From: Sipunculus nudus | Lineage: Eukaryota; Annelida; Sipuncula; Golfingiida; Sipunculidae | DNA length: 64,000 bases | Assembly: GCA_026874595.1 (NCBI GenBank) | Contig: CM049316.1 | Location: 22,157,839-22,221,838 of the forward strand | Reading direction: 5' to 3' | Shown: positions 47,865 through 59,942 of the stretch, one piece after another | Position numbering within the stretch: position 1 is the first letter of the stretch | Layout: each line of letters begins with the position of its first letter | The notes under the pieces: generated by a model | The model's database searches: none | What the model was told of the DNA's origin: nothing | What the model saw: the letters and a program-made list of their open reading frames with translations, nothing else | Translations under genes and position numbers: made by a program

Positions 47865-49199
47865 TGCATGATTTGCCAGATATTTTCTACATAATCATAT
47901 GAAATGTATATTTTGGTTTATCGGACCAAATTTCAGTTTTTATTAACAAGAACATCAAATTTCATTCAATTCTTAAAATATCCCGTGATGTCACGCATAC
48001 AGCAGCCAATCACATCATGGTCTTAAAATTTGTGCTTGACTTAGTATTCTGAGTGCAAGCAAGGGCATGTGGTATAGGTAATGCGTTTATTTGAACTATG
48101 GCATGCCGGGCCTCACGCCTTAAGTTTCGTGCTTTCCTGGGAACGGGAAAACGAACTGTGCTTTTTCTCTCCTGGCTTTAAGGTAAATAAATAAATACTC
48201 CATCACACCAATAGGCGGATGTATATGGAGAACGGTGTCTGTTCATCCCTTATTCTATTAGTCTTACCACAAAATTACTGAGCGGCATGAGATGTTGTCA
48301 TTTATTATGTAACGTTTCCATTTCCTTCATGGTTCGCTCTCGGCACAGCAGACCCTTGTGCCGCTCTGTTTGGAACGGGTAGAACGCTAATGAATATTCA
48401 TGAGAACTCCGACGTTTGATTTACTGTCTTTTATCTGTATCGGGATCCCGTATTTTTGCGTATTTTTTGTCTTTTAATTTAGTGGTGCAGTTGCTGCGTT
48501 TGAATTATTCAATATCTATACAAAGGGGTCACACTTATGAAATGACTGGATGTTATTTAAACCCGAACTGACTTGACAAAAGTTGCAGAGCCTCTCTACA
48601 ATCATATAGACTCCAACATATAATGAACATAGAATTATATTCAGTGCCCATTTGATATACTAGTAATGAATATATATTTGACGGATATTTTTGCCCCCAG
48701 AATTATGCAAAGATTTTTAGTTGACTAATAATACTTACTGATCAATCATTTGAGTTGTAATACTTGACATCTCTTGGGATTTTAGCATTTCGTTCACCTC
48801 AGTTAACCTCTGATAAATAAGAAAAGTGCATGTTATAAGACGCAGAGACGTTCAGAAAATATATACTCTAGTCAATATAATGATCTTGTTGTAATATGTT
48901 CATTTGTTAGACGCAGGAAACTTCGGTATTTCAAAATATCAAATATAATTCATATATATATACATATATCAACCTCCCTATTACCTATCATACTTTATTT
49001 CGGACAATTACGGAATCTTGAGGCGGTACGAGACACCTTCCGTATAACCTTTCTTTTACGGAAATACCTTTGTTTTAGACGAAATCTTGTCACTTTTATA
49101 GTATAGTCATTAACCGCTACAAGAAATTTACAAGTTTAGATTTAAAAAAAAAGTCAAATGATCAAATTGTCCATGAGTAACATGTATTTTCTCGCCTGT

Positions 49200-50060
49200 C
49201 AGTGCTGTTTGACTTGGGATGTTCAGTAAAAAGTTCCACCAGTGACTGGGGCCATAGGTTACCTAGTAACCTAGCGCACGTGCATGCCAACGATCCATAT
49301 CTCCTGGCGACTTCGGAAGAAATTACATGTCACCTCAGTTTGGACGCTTCCCCTAAAATGTCACCTATAGGTGGGTCTTAAGTTCATCCTCCGGCGTCTG
49401 GGTCTATTGTGATGTCTACCATCATAAAAGACGCGTAGTTTAATTGGACAGCGGGGTTAGTCATGGTTAGGTTAGCTTTTCTTTGAGGTGCGCGGTGTCC
49501 GTTGTCGGATTGAGCTTCTTGCTACATTCTGCTTTGAGGAAGAGAAGCAGGGGGACCCGCAGCCTCTCGGGAAGTCGAGTCGCTATGCGATTACGTCTGC
49601 TAACATCTGCCTAGCTAATTACTTCTTGAATGTTACCCATACTAGTTTGCGTGTAGCCAGCGGCGGTGCCCATCATTTATTCATCAGGTTTAGAGAAACA
49701 TTGGCCCGGGGCTCGAATTTTTCCTTGCTCGAGCCGCCGAAATCTGCTGTGGTGCTAATCGGCCATACAAGGAAAGACCCTCATCGCAGGCGGCCCTTAA
49801 TTATTGGTTCATTGCTCAAGTTTGTCGCTCGGTAGAAACATGCAATTTCTATGCAGGCCTCTTTGTGCACAGGTGCACCCTCGCCTGATACATGGCCAGT
49901 GATTTTTAAAAACAACCACATCACCGGCCCCATTAATATATGTTTGTCATGTGTCGCTGGGATGAAGTCGTCAGCCACTCCTGACTCCAGCATCTCACAA
50001 CTTCTCTGCGTGCCTTATGATTGCTCCGCAGCTCAATACCTCTCATGCCGCTCTACCCTT
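49200..50060. promoter_or_regulatory. Largest GC-richer, repeat-free island in intron A, with an RFX X-box
   Basis: About 860 bp without microsatellites or transposon words. An RFX-type X-box GTTACC-T-AGTAAC lies at 49258-49270, flanked by palindromic AGGTTAC..GTAACCT, and followed by GCGCACGTGC. The 115-codon open frame 49488-49835 starts at GTG, has no ATG start and resembles no protein I know. Candidate conserved enhancer or promoter. Confidence 0.35.
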
Positions 50061-50628
50061 GTGTAATAACTTTGATTTACGTGTCTTGCTGTGTTTACAA
50101 TATAGAGGGGAAAATGTATAGCAACGGACCCATGAATATGTTTCGTCAATTTCTGACTGTTCCGTCCCGCTAAATATACCTTCTTTTGACTCGTTGTATG
50201 TTTGAGACTTGAAAAGATACTCCATGCAGTGAAGGATGCTTGAATACATGGTGTGGAAACATTTATTTTCAAGCATGTTTATTTTTAAACGGAGAAGAAA
50301 ACGATAACAAACGATGGCAGGTTAAAAAGTTAAAGTTAATTAATTAATATTAAATTTAAGGATGGCTAAAAATATCATTGATTTACTTTGATTTATGTCA
50401 ATACGTGGTATAGTTCTGAGACACATTTGTATACTGCACGGAATAATTTTAATTCATGTTATATTACGGGGTGTGCTGTGTGTATATGTTGAAGAAACAA
50501 ATATAGTCGAAAGAATGCGGCCATTTCTCTTTAGATCTTGTGGCCGTTGTGGTATTTGGAAAAAAAATCATAATTGAATTATTATTTTTGCTGAAAATGC
50601 TGTTCTGTTTATCTGAAAACCCTTCACC

Positions 50629-50691
<63 letters not shown>

Positions 50692-53290
50692 GGTTACACA
50701 TATATTTTATTTTAATTCAATTGAATGCCACCTTACATGTGACTAAATCTTATAAGCTATACATACATATAGATAACTGAGATAGGGTAAACTTGTTACT
50801 TTATATTGTGAAAAAATGTATGACTTAGGTGGATTTTGAGGCATCGGTATTAACTTAAAATATGTAATGTTATCATTATAAGATTTAAGTTTTCTTTCAC
50901 TATCGGTCCAGGCATGGTCTGCTTTGGTCATGGTCTGCTGAAAGAAGAGGAGAGTATCATACACAATAAGACTGGTATTATATGTGTCCGGATTTCAAGT
51001 TTTCTGCATGTATATATATATATATGCACTGGTTCTCTCGGGAAAATCAAGAAGTCGTGCCTGTCGTTAAGATATTAGATATATTCTTCTTCTTCTTCTT
51101 CTTCTTATTATTATTATTATTATGATAATTGTTATCATTATTACTATTATAATTATTATTATTATCATTATGATTATAATAATTATTATTAAAACAAAGT
51201 TTAAGCAGTGTTTATATTAACATATATGTAAATATGCATGGCAGCTTATATAACTAATCATGAGAGTCAGTTTTTTTTGTCCTTTATTCCATTACTTACT
51301 GAAAAAAAAAATCTTCAGTTTGATAGACTGAATTAATTCAATAAACGAAAGAACAACTTTTGTTTCAGCACATACATATAAGCCTCAACAAATCCGCATA
51401 CATATTTTGACAAAATATCGATCGATGCTTTCTAAGATTATTATTTTTTACCTTATAGAACAGAACAGAACTTTCTTCAGGAAGAAGGCCTCAGGCCCAA
51501 AGTTCCAAACATTTCAATAAATATTCAATTTAAACAAGTACATCAATCCAATGGAAGGTATCCGTCTTATATTTTCTATAGTAAACACTGCCATTAACAC
51601 AAGTAACAGAACTGCATACCTACATACATATAAATCTGTTTTGCCATCATCTGTGAGGATAAACATAATTACACTTCAATAAACAGCCAGTTCAAAAATT
51701 ACAACAATATAATGTTAGGTAACAGTCATAAAATGACTAATCAATCGTGCCATAAACACATGTAACATTATTGCACACCTAAGTATACACAATGAATCTA
51801 TTGTGCTGTCAACAGTGAGTACTGTTTAAAATACATAATTCAACCATCCATCATTTTCCGTCTCCTCAAAAACGAATTAAACACATATGCAGCAACTTTT
51901 TTACCTTATAAACTTAATAAGACTTTAATATCCAACATACACTTAAATAAGGCATGCATATTCTTCAGTATAAATTCAAATCTACCTATACATCCGCAAT
52001 TGTCACCTTATCGTACCATACGTATGTAAAGTTATTTCAATAACATATATAAAGTTATTTCAATACTTGCTCACTTCCAAAGCATATATACAAGAATGGA
52101 TAATCATTGTATTATATATGAAAAAAAATAATGAACTTCAAAACATATCCAAACTTTTTAATTCAATTGTTTTACTTATTAAAAAGTACATGGTGAAAGT
52201 AAAACACAGAGAATAGATGAAGGCTATCCTATAAATATTACATTTGACTCTATTGACGCAAGGAATGTATCAAGTATGGATCATGAATGGCTTATATCTT
52301 TTCTGAGGCAATTCACTTCTCTAGAAAATGGGACTACCTATATTAATTATATATGCGAACAAATTGTGCAGCTCGTAAAAATAATAAACATAGCAACAGT
52401 ACAAAACAGAAGAAATTACGAAAGGGCATAAGAAAAAAGAAATAAGGGACAGAGAAGCGTCTAAAAAAAACACCAAAGAAAAGATCAGCTGGCAGAACCA
52501 AAAGAAAAAAGAGGATGGCAAAAAAGCACGCTCTGCCATGGTAACGCCAACGTGACACACGAAAACTGATTCGCGTAATTCTCTCTCTCTCTCTTCCTCT
52601 CTCTCTCTCTCTCTCTCTCATGTGTATCTATTTTTTTCTCAATTCCTTCCTTCTATTTTATTTTCTTTCTTTCCTCTTGTTCTTATTTCTGTTTTTGCCT
52701 TTCAGTCATGCATATATACAGTGCACATGTATAGCAATGTATACTGTATACCGATATTTGTAATTTTTATAACATTTTATACCCAGTAAAGAACATGCAC
52801 ACATAAATCTATCTCCATTACCTCATATACTGCGCTCTCTCTCTCTCTCTCTCTGAGGCATCGATATATTTTCCATTTTCTTTAATATAGTCTTGTAGGC
52901 CATTTTTTTTTTAAGTTATAAAAAATACCCATTTCATAAGCTGTATATCTCAGCCTTTCATTACACCGACTGTTGTAATTATATATAATTTACGTATTTA
53001 CAGTGTCAGACTACTTTGTCTGTTGGTGTGACAAAACAACTCGACATACTGTGAACTCAATATACTGTTGTATGAACTTGTCTATGCAGTCTTGCGTAAC
53101 AGCATGGCCTCGGAGTTAGTCATCTATTCAACCAATTAAGATAGATTGTATTATCATGTACGGTCCTTGCATGGTTACTCGATTAATTGCACAGGTTTGA
53201 AGATTGATTATACAAATCACGGGATTACAGAAGGAGGGTCACTTTATTGCATTAACAAACAAAATGTTTTATCAGCACAGTCATTAATAT

Positions 53291-53360
<70 letters not shown>

Positions 53361-54390
53361 CATTGTGAGAGAAAAATTACAGAGAATAATAAAAATAATG
53401 ATAATTATTATTAATATTATTATTATGGTAATTACTTTTATCATCATTATTGTTAGTAGTAGTAGAAGTATTAGTATTTCTACTCATACTAATTTTCTAT
53501 AGATGTGCGATTTTTGTTACATGTAATATCTATTCAATATATTTAGAACGGAAATTAAACAAACCCATGTATTGGTGTGTGTACTTATTAAATTTGTATG
53601 ACTCTTTTTTTAAATACATTTGTAATATTATTCAAACAGTCCCACTTGATGCAAAAGGACGACCCGGAAGATAATTTGAATTCTATATATTTATATATGG
53701 GACGCATGCCGGATATATATATAATTGACACTTCCTATTAAACAATCTCTATAGACCTAGACTGTATATATATATGCATTATCAACAAACATGCAGTAAA
53801 AACGTGAGTTAATATATTGCTCAGTTATAGAGTGCTTGGTTGTTTCTCCCAAAAAGAGTCATATCCGTAAAGCAAACCTGCTGTAAGAAAGGTTGTATCA
53901 TTTTTTAGTTACGTATATGAACATTTTAGCTCTGGGTAATGAATTAACTTTTTTTAAACAGTTTGAATTTAAAATGATAGAAAATCAAAATTTAATACTT
54001 AAACTGTTTGTTAACATACACGTTTGAATATATTGATTTTCATTAAAATAAAAACCAGTACAAGATAATGATTTAACTATCATAAAGAAGGTATTCAAAA
54101 TTGTAAAACAAATACTTAAATGCCCTAAACGGTTGACTATACGTTTAAATAATTTTTATCATATCAATCCAATGATTGCTGAATTTGAGACTAGTAATTA
54201 CAGAATGTAGTTTAACTTGTGTATGAGAATAATATAGATTTTCTTTACTTTTAGACTGCGTTAGTATCATAGCTAGTTTTCATTCTTTTTTTTTATTATT
54301 TTTTTCTCGTAGAAACACAGGTAACAGAATTGAATCAATTTAGCATCATTTATTCATATATAATCTATTTTGTAAGGCAAATTCACATAT
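50060..54390. other. AT-rich intron stretch with microsatellites
   Basis: (TA)n at 50632-50688 and 53287-53350; (TTC)n(TTA)n at 51084-51123; (CT)n at 52582-52620 and about 52834-52853. 51458-51510 (AACAGAACAGAACTTTCTTC, then GGCCTCAGGCCC) resembles the 3' end of a retroposon on the minus strand, but I cannot follow it into coding sequence. Confidence 0.4.
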
Positions 54391-54399
54391 ATCCATTGA

Positions 54400-55250
54400 T
54401 GAGACCTTAACTTTATTGTCTGTGGTATCCCGCGTGGTTAAGGTGACCAGGCCCTCTAATATAGCTAATCCACAAGAACGATGACTTCTGTCAGCGCTGA
54501 AAACTGACATATTGGAGGTCCTCCGCATGGACAAGAAATCTTCAGAATGTATTGTCCGGTGACCACTGGACACCACCGGGCACTGCTGGACATTAACTAG
54601 GACTTCAAACATAGGTGACGCGCTCTGGGAACCCCGCAGGGAAAATACCCGCCTGTCGCGTTCTGGGCGTCTCTGTAGTTAGGAGGGGAGGACCCAGCGC
54701 TATTCAAACATAACGTAACCTGAAATAGTGCTTTTGTAAAGGTGGGAGAATTCCAATTTATTAATTAACTATTTGACAAGTGTCCTTAAACAGTTTATGG
54801 GAGTGCAGACAGATGCGCTGCTATTGTCGTCTGGCTACTATTGTAGACACGCGCCGACATCTCAAACCCCATTCAACAAGTTGACTCCTCGCCTGAATTG
54901 TGACCCGTTCTCCAGGGGGGATGCTGAAAGTGAGAGACAAGCTTCTGGGCTTAAAAGTATTCAGCTTGATCACCTCGGCGTTAAACAGCTTAGAGACACC
55001 CGTAATTATCTTGTAAACACTGCGGAAGGTGCATAAGTGACAAGTAAGTTGTCGACTGTCGCTTAATTAGAAAACCACAGTGACGGTTCTGAGCGCAAAC
55101 GAATCTTTTCCTGGGAAACTGAAGCACGCGTTCGCGCCTGGAGTTCATATAATCACTTCACACTATAGCACTAGTATTAAATACAGTCTATCAGTTGAAG
55201 CAGGAACTTGTTGGATTCTCTCACATGATAACCGCTGCTTCTCCTCATCC
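54400..55250. promoter_or_regulatory. GC-richer, repeat-poor block upstream of the PNT exon
   Basis: About 850 bp free of microsatellites and transposon motifs, clearly richer in GC than flanking intron, with GGAGGGGAGGACC and CGCG-containing stretches near 54630-54700. Its position makes it a candidate alternative promoter or conserved enhancer. No TATA box or initiator is convincing. Confidence 0.35.
54797..55028 (+). other. Candidate alternative first coding exon upstream of the PNT exon
   Basis: An ORF from ATG 54797 runs 77 codons through GC-richer, repeat-poor sequence to GAA G|gtgcat at 55029. That donor is phase 1 and would splice in frame to the PNT exon (Asp), giving an ERG isoform with a different N-terminus. 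The frame stops at 55034 if the donor is not used. A stronger donor (gtaagtt, 55044) lies just after that stop and would make a non-coding leader instead. The predicted peptide (starting MGVQTDALLL) matches nothing I recognise. Vertebrate ERG does use alternative 5' exons. Confidence 0.25.
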
Positions 55251-55255
55251 GGCAG
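55225..55255 (+). other. In-frame intronic ATG abutting the PNT exon (possible internal start)
   Basis: ATG at 55225-55227 is in frame with the PNT exon and open through the acceptor, reading MITAASPHPA-DPAIW. A transcript starting inside the intron at this GC-richer region would encode an N-terminally truncated factor keeping a full PNT domain. The C/T-rich coding-like stretch also serves as the acceptor pyrimidine tract, which is the simpler reading. Confidence 0.2.
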
Positions 55256-55459
55256 ATCCTGCCATTTGGAACCCGGAGCACGCTCGCCACTGGCTGGACT
55301 GGGTGAGACAAGAGTACAACATTACGGGCGGAGACATGGCCAGGTTTGAGGGTATGACCGGACGAGAGCTGTGTCGTCTGACCAGGGAGGATTTCAGCAG
55401 ACTGACCAACCATTATACTGGCGAGATCCTGCACTCACACCTTACTTACCTCAGGCAAT
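55256..55459 (+). CDS. ERG: ERG/FLI1-like ETS factor, Pointed (PNT/SAM) domain exon
   Basis: A 204-nt exon, phase 1 at both ends. It completes Asp154 and encodes residues 155-221 plus one base. The translation has hallmark PNT residues in order: ADP.IW, then HARHWLDWV.QEY, then GRELCRLTREDF.RLT, then Y..EILHSHLTYLR. These align with vertebrate ERG/FLI1 (VRQWLEWAVKEY, GKELCKMTKDDFQRLT, ILLSHLHYLRE). PNT domains are helical SAM-type protein-interaction modules. The acceptor is tcatccggcag at 55245-55255; the donor is CAA T|gtaagt at 55460. The exon carries essentially the whole PNT core in one piece. Among ETS families the match is best to ERG/FLI; the DPYQ segment downstream supports that choice over ETS1 or GABPA. 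Confidence 0.96.
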
Positions 55460-56527
55460 GTAAGTACATGTATATGTAATCATATATAATTACACATATA
55501 CTCCCTAAGTCATATATTCACGAAATATCTTATAAGTATATATTATCTTATATAATCAAATATATACTCACAAAGTTCATATATATTCATGAAATATCTT
55601 AATAATATATAATTAGATATTTTCTGTCTAATTTTAAATATATTCACGAAATATTTTAAATATATAATAAAAAAATATCACTAAGCATATATTTTTACGA
55701 AATAACGTAAGTGTATATAAGTGTATATTTATTCACAAAATATTCACAAAATGTAAGTGTAGGTATATAGTATATTTACAATATATTCACAAGATATTAG
55801 TTTTTGTAATCACATATTACTCAATAATTCTTTATATTCCCGAAATACCTCGGCTCGCATTAACAGTCTTGCAACGATACGTTATTTGCTCGATTTGGAA
55901 TTCGCACATAATACATTTTCTACCCTCTGGATATTTATTAAACCATAAGATTATATATATACTAGCTTACTTTCCTGAAATAAAGTCTTTACTTGAACTA
56001 AAAAGCTAGAAAGGCTTTAATATTCTTTATTGGCTTAACATATGGGCTCACACGTTATTTATTTACATTTTTTTTTTCAATAATAGTCCAAGAATCGACC
56101 CTGCATCTTATGTTATCCAAATGCATTGTCTGTCTATAATTATGTTCACCAACTGTATAATCTTATTTCTAGTTTTAACTGAAATTAAACAGTCATGAGT
56201 GTTTTTGGCTCAACTCAACAGCTAGCTTACACATTACCCGTATACATTCTCTTAATATGGAAATTATATTTATTAATTAATCATATCAGAATATATTGAC
56301 AAAATAAGTTATTGATTGATCAACGTTTATTGTCCGTTAAGATTTCAAAATATAAAGGAACATGAATGAATTAAGATGCTGAATTTATGGTTCTCGCTTC
56401 AATGACAAACTAATGCTCTTCGACTGTTCAATAATGGTATACAAATCAATTACACTTAAAACAATTGTTATATAAGTTGAATAATGGGACGAATGTACTT
56501 GTACAGCTTCATATATATACTTTAATC

Positions 56528-56622
56528 AGAGGCGGAGTTAGAGGGCAAACAAAATGTTAGAAAAAGAGTAATATATGTGTTTAATACCGAAAATACCCCC
56601 CCCCCTGATTCTGTATCCGCCC
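56528..56622. mobile_element. 95-bp MITE with CAGAGGCGGA / TCCGCCC ends
   Basis: Begins CAGAGGCGGAGTTAGAG and ends GATTCTGTATCCGCCCACG, imperfect inverted ends of the kind in the 15697-15920 element. Contains a poly-C tract. Non-coding. Confidence 0.4.
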
Positions 56623-57259
56623 ACGTTAATGTACCTGTTCACCTGTTTTAACTGCTCATTCATAAACACATTACGTCGTTGCCATAGCGAAATAACAGGA
56701 CATGGAAAAATTGCATTAACATTAAGGTTTTGCCATTGTTTGGCCACTTATACATAACTATTTTTACAAAAAAGTATATAAATGTCAACGTTCATTACTC
56801 AACATATACTAACGTTCAAGAAATCTGCTATGAAAGCTGTAGTAAAAACAGTTGTTGTGAATATTTTATTGAATTATTATATTTATATATATATATATAT
56901 ATAATCCAAATCGGAAGGAAAATTAATTAGAAATTTAATGTAATTCCAATCTAAGAAGCATAAAAAAGTTTTAAGATTTAATTTGGATTTTTTTTAATTT
57001 AGAATATCTCTCCGGTTCTATTTTGAACTTTGATTTTCGGTTTTTCTACCCCATGTAAAACAATAAATGGTATCGAAATATATTTGGATAAAGTCTATAA
57101 GACAACTAAAAATAACAATGTAAATGAAAATTAACAATATAAAAATGCAAGCAATAACGGGCGAGCGAATGATTTTATACTCTATAAAAGTATACAGTGA
57201 CATGCAGGGAGAGAAATTTGAGATGCGCATAAACGGTCTAAAAACCAATTACTGACGGC

Positions 57260-57450
57260 TCGGATTTAATTAAGTGGCTCAGCTAGTGTGAGTAGGGAAC
57301 GTTATACATCTCATCTCGTAATATGTTGCTGAGTGACGTAACACCGCACGCGCAGTCAGTATTGTGTCACCGTCAGTCGTAACTGTCTGTGTTGCACATA
57401 TTAGACCCGAGGCTATTCGTCAACAGCGCGCAAAATTTTCAATCACATCG
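57260..57450. promoter_or_regulatory. GC-richer patch with ATF/CRE-like site in intron B
   Basis: GAGTGACGTAACACCG with TGACGTAA at 57334-57341, followed by CACGCGCAGTC and a CAACAGCGCGCAAAATTTTC stretch. Repeat-free. Weak candidate element. Confidence 0.25.
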
Positions 57451-57904
57451 CTGATTTTAAGCAAAGTTAACCTGACAAAGTCGTTAAGTGTTTAAATGAT
57501 CAAAGAGTACGTTATTATGGTAGCATAAGTCATCTCTTTACCTGGAGATATATTTATAGAAGGCAAGCCATGCTGCTTTTTTTGTTGGACACAGCCGCGT
57601 GCACGGTAGAGTACATTTTCCAAAACACATATACCATCTTTAACATACATGGGACTGTATAAACATCTCGAATGATGAAGACTATATGTATAACTATTGT
57701 AGAAGTTTTCCCATGATGCGATATATTCGGGGAGAGCCGAGATTCAATCAGTCAAGTCCTAGTATTTGTTTTTAATTTAAACGAGAGACATTGCTGTAAA
57801 AGATTAAAGCGACCTCCCCGTTTATATTTCTACACAAGGATGATACTGAATTTTATAATTGTTTAACTGCCTACAAATATCTCAAAGTATTCTATTTCTT
57901 CCTT

Positions 57905-57961
<57 letters not shown>

Positions 57962-58135
57962 TTTTGTTATTAGCACTTTTTTTCTTAGAAATCATTGTAC
58001 AATTATGTGATCATATCTATGTGATCTCAATAAGAATGAAGTACATTCATTAATTAATGTATTTGTATACACAAGATTATAAATATGAATTCTATTTACA
58101 GACTATTTTGTCCTTTTCTATTATTTCAATAAATC

Positions 58136-58202
<67 letters not shown>

Positions 58203-58259
58203 TTCTACAATGCACTGACCATTTCTTACCTATAGCCTGTTCTTAGTCTGAGCTATTTA

Positions 58260-58800
58260 ATGATATATGAGAGAAGGATGGCTAGAGATTCCCCATAAAT
58301 ATGCCGCCGGGTTGATATACTTCAATTGTCCACACACTTTAACTACACGGAGTTGATGTCGCCCGGTTAACGCCGGCGCTGTGGTCGTTTTTCTGCCCGT
58401 CTTAACATCTCTGTACGTTTGAAGTGGTCGCAATGATCCCGTCTTGTGGCTAATTGAGAGTCTTTGATGCTAGCTGAGCCAGCCTGCGCAAGCCTGACAC
58501 TAAGTGTATTAACTTATTTGATGAAATCCATATCACATGATAATGAGCATTTTTATTGATTATCATAAAATCCCCGGCAGATGATGTTTTATCCGCATTT
58601 GATCTCCCGTTGCCACTGTTCCCCTTTCTCTTATGCCCCCTTATCATTTGATATTCCAGCTTATACCATAGACGGCTAATATGGAAGGCGCGAGGTACCA
58701 ACGTTGATGGTTTGCGCTTTTCATCTTTTAGGGAATTCAGGTTTTTACATTCAGAATCAAACTGTCGGGCCCACGGTGCCAGCACCTGCTCACAGTATTC
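58260..58800. promoter_or_regulatory. Repeat-poor block in intron B with GATA-type motifs
   Basis: Unique, moderately GC-rich sequence including GTTAACGCCGGCGCTGTGG near 58367 and CCCCTTATCATTTGATATTC near 58639 (GATA site on the minus strand). Flanked by (TA)n-rich DNA. Candidate conserved non-coding element; the minus-strand open frame here is not recognisable. Confidence 0.25.
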
Positions 58801-59321
58801 CCAATGATATATAAATGAAATGCGTCATAGTTTTAGAACCTTGTATATAGTGTTATGTTTCTCATATTCTTTAATGAGAAAACTTTGATCTAATGGGATT
58901 ATAAGCTCACTATTGTATCTAAGGTAATCCAGAAATCTTTTTTGCCATTCTTTGTAAAAGATATAACTATAAAACCTGTAGCTGTATTATTTTAAAACAA
59001 ATCACCCCCGGCGTAAGTCTTTTGTACAAGCATGGCTTAATTTCCTCTCCTAGAATAATTTACGTCATAAAAGAATCAATCTTTATTTATTTTCCAGCAA
59101 AGCCCTTTATGCATCAACGTTCTTTGTATAAAAAGGATTATCTATAGCTTGTGTCCGCATTAATAATTTAGAGCATTTTGATTTAGACGTTCCGAAATTT
59201 TTGATAATCTGTTTCACCAACTATAATGTTACATAGAAAAGAAACTTCCTTCTCTGACTTAATATAATGTAAGTATGGCACTTAATCACGTGATTACGAT
59301 GATCATAATAATACAAAAGAT

Positions 59322-59341
59322 TGACGTCACTGATGACGTCA
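59322..59341. promoter_or_regulatory. Paired consensus CRE sites
   Basis: Two perfect TGACGTCA octamers at 59322-59329 and 59334-59341, 12 bases apart start to start, about 600 bp before the linker exon. TCACGTGA lies just upstream (59286-59293). Candidate CREB/ATF/bZIP-bound element. Confidence 0.4.
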
Positions 59342-59613
59342 TGATTATAATCGTAATATATAACTGCGATTTTACAAGGTGCATGTTTGGCATGAGTTAA
59401 TACCTTCGTTTTTAAATTCTACTGATAATACATATATAAAGGCATAAAATGATTTAACTTTAATGTCTGATTAATATTATTTTTTTGTCGCAGTCAACTT
59501 TTCTTGATTTTTTTTGGTCACATGACTAAAGTCATTTATAATCTAAATTTTAACATGTCAAGTGTCCAATGTAGAGTGCAGCGTCAGTGTACATGCATGT
59601 GTTGAAAATACCG

Positions 59614-59666
<53 letters not shown>

Positions 59667-59942
59667 CATAGGTCATATAAGAAAATTTACAAAGAAGTCA
59701 TTTGAAATAACACGAACAGTAACATTTAAGGTTAAAGGTCACCTGATAATGTCACAAGGGATATTGGGATACAGAAACGGAAACAAAATTGCCAGGCGAA
59801 GCAGGGATCATAAATTGTATACATAATATAAATCTTATGACGGAAAAACATCTAGACCACCAAATTATATAGAGGTTTATCTAAGTTCTAAGGTCTATAT
59901 TTGATTCTCAATGGCTATAATATTCTTTTTTACTTCTTACAG

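Larger units (their letters stand above)
1911..55255 (+). other. ERG: Intron A of the ERG-like gene (about 53.3 kb)
   Basis: Bounded by donor gtaagtga at 1911 and by AG at 55254-55255 after a C/T-rich stretch. Phase 1 (G|AT, making Asp154). It separates the N-terminal exon from the PNT exon. Its contents are listed separately: microsatellites, MITEs, SINEs, minisatellites and repeat-poor GC islands. No ORF inside resembles a conserved protein. Unseen small exons or alternative first exons cannot be excluded. Confidence 0.8.
55460..59942 (+). other. ERG: Intron B (about 4.5 kb)
   Basis: Donor gtaagtac at 55460; acceptor cttttttacttcttacag ending at 59942; phase 1. Very AT-rich near its 5' end. 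Contains a small CAGAGGCGG-type MITE (56528-56622), (TA)n tracts at 57911-57956, 58138-58201 and 59616-59664, and repeat-poor GC-richer stretches at 57260-57450 and 58260-58800. A further cassette exon is possible, but I see no ORF with good borders. Confidence 0.82.

Noticed and set aside
49488-49835. 115-codon frame in a GC-richer block
   Set aside because: It begins at GTG and has no recognisable domain or splice context with the right phase. Kept only as a candidate non-coding element.
51458-52600. Retroposon 3' end with coding region on the minus strand
   Set aside because: The AGAACAGAACAGAACTTTCT end looks LINE- or SINE-like, but I could find no reverse transcriptase or endonuclease motif in any frame; left as a weak note.
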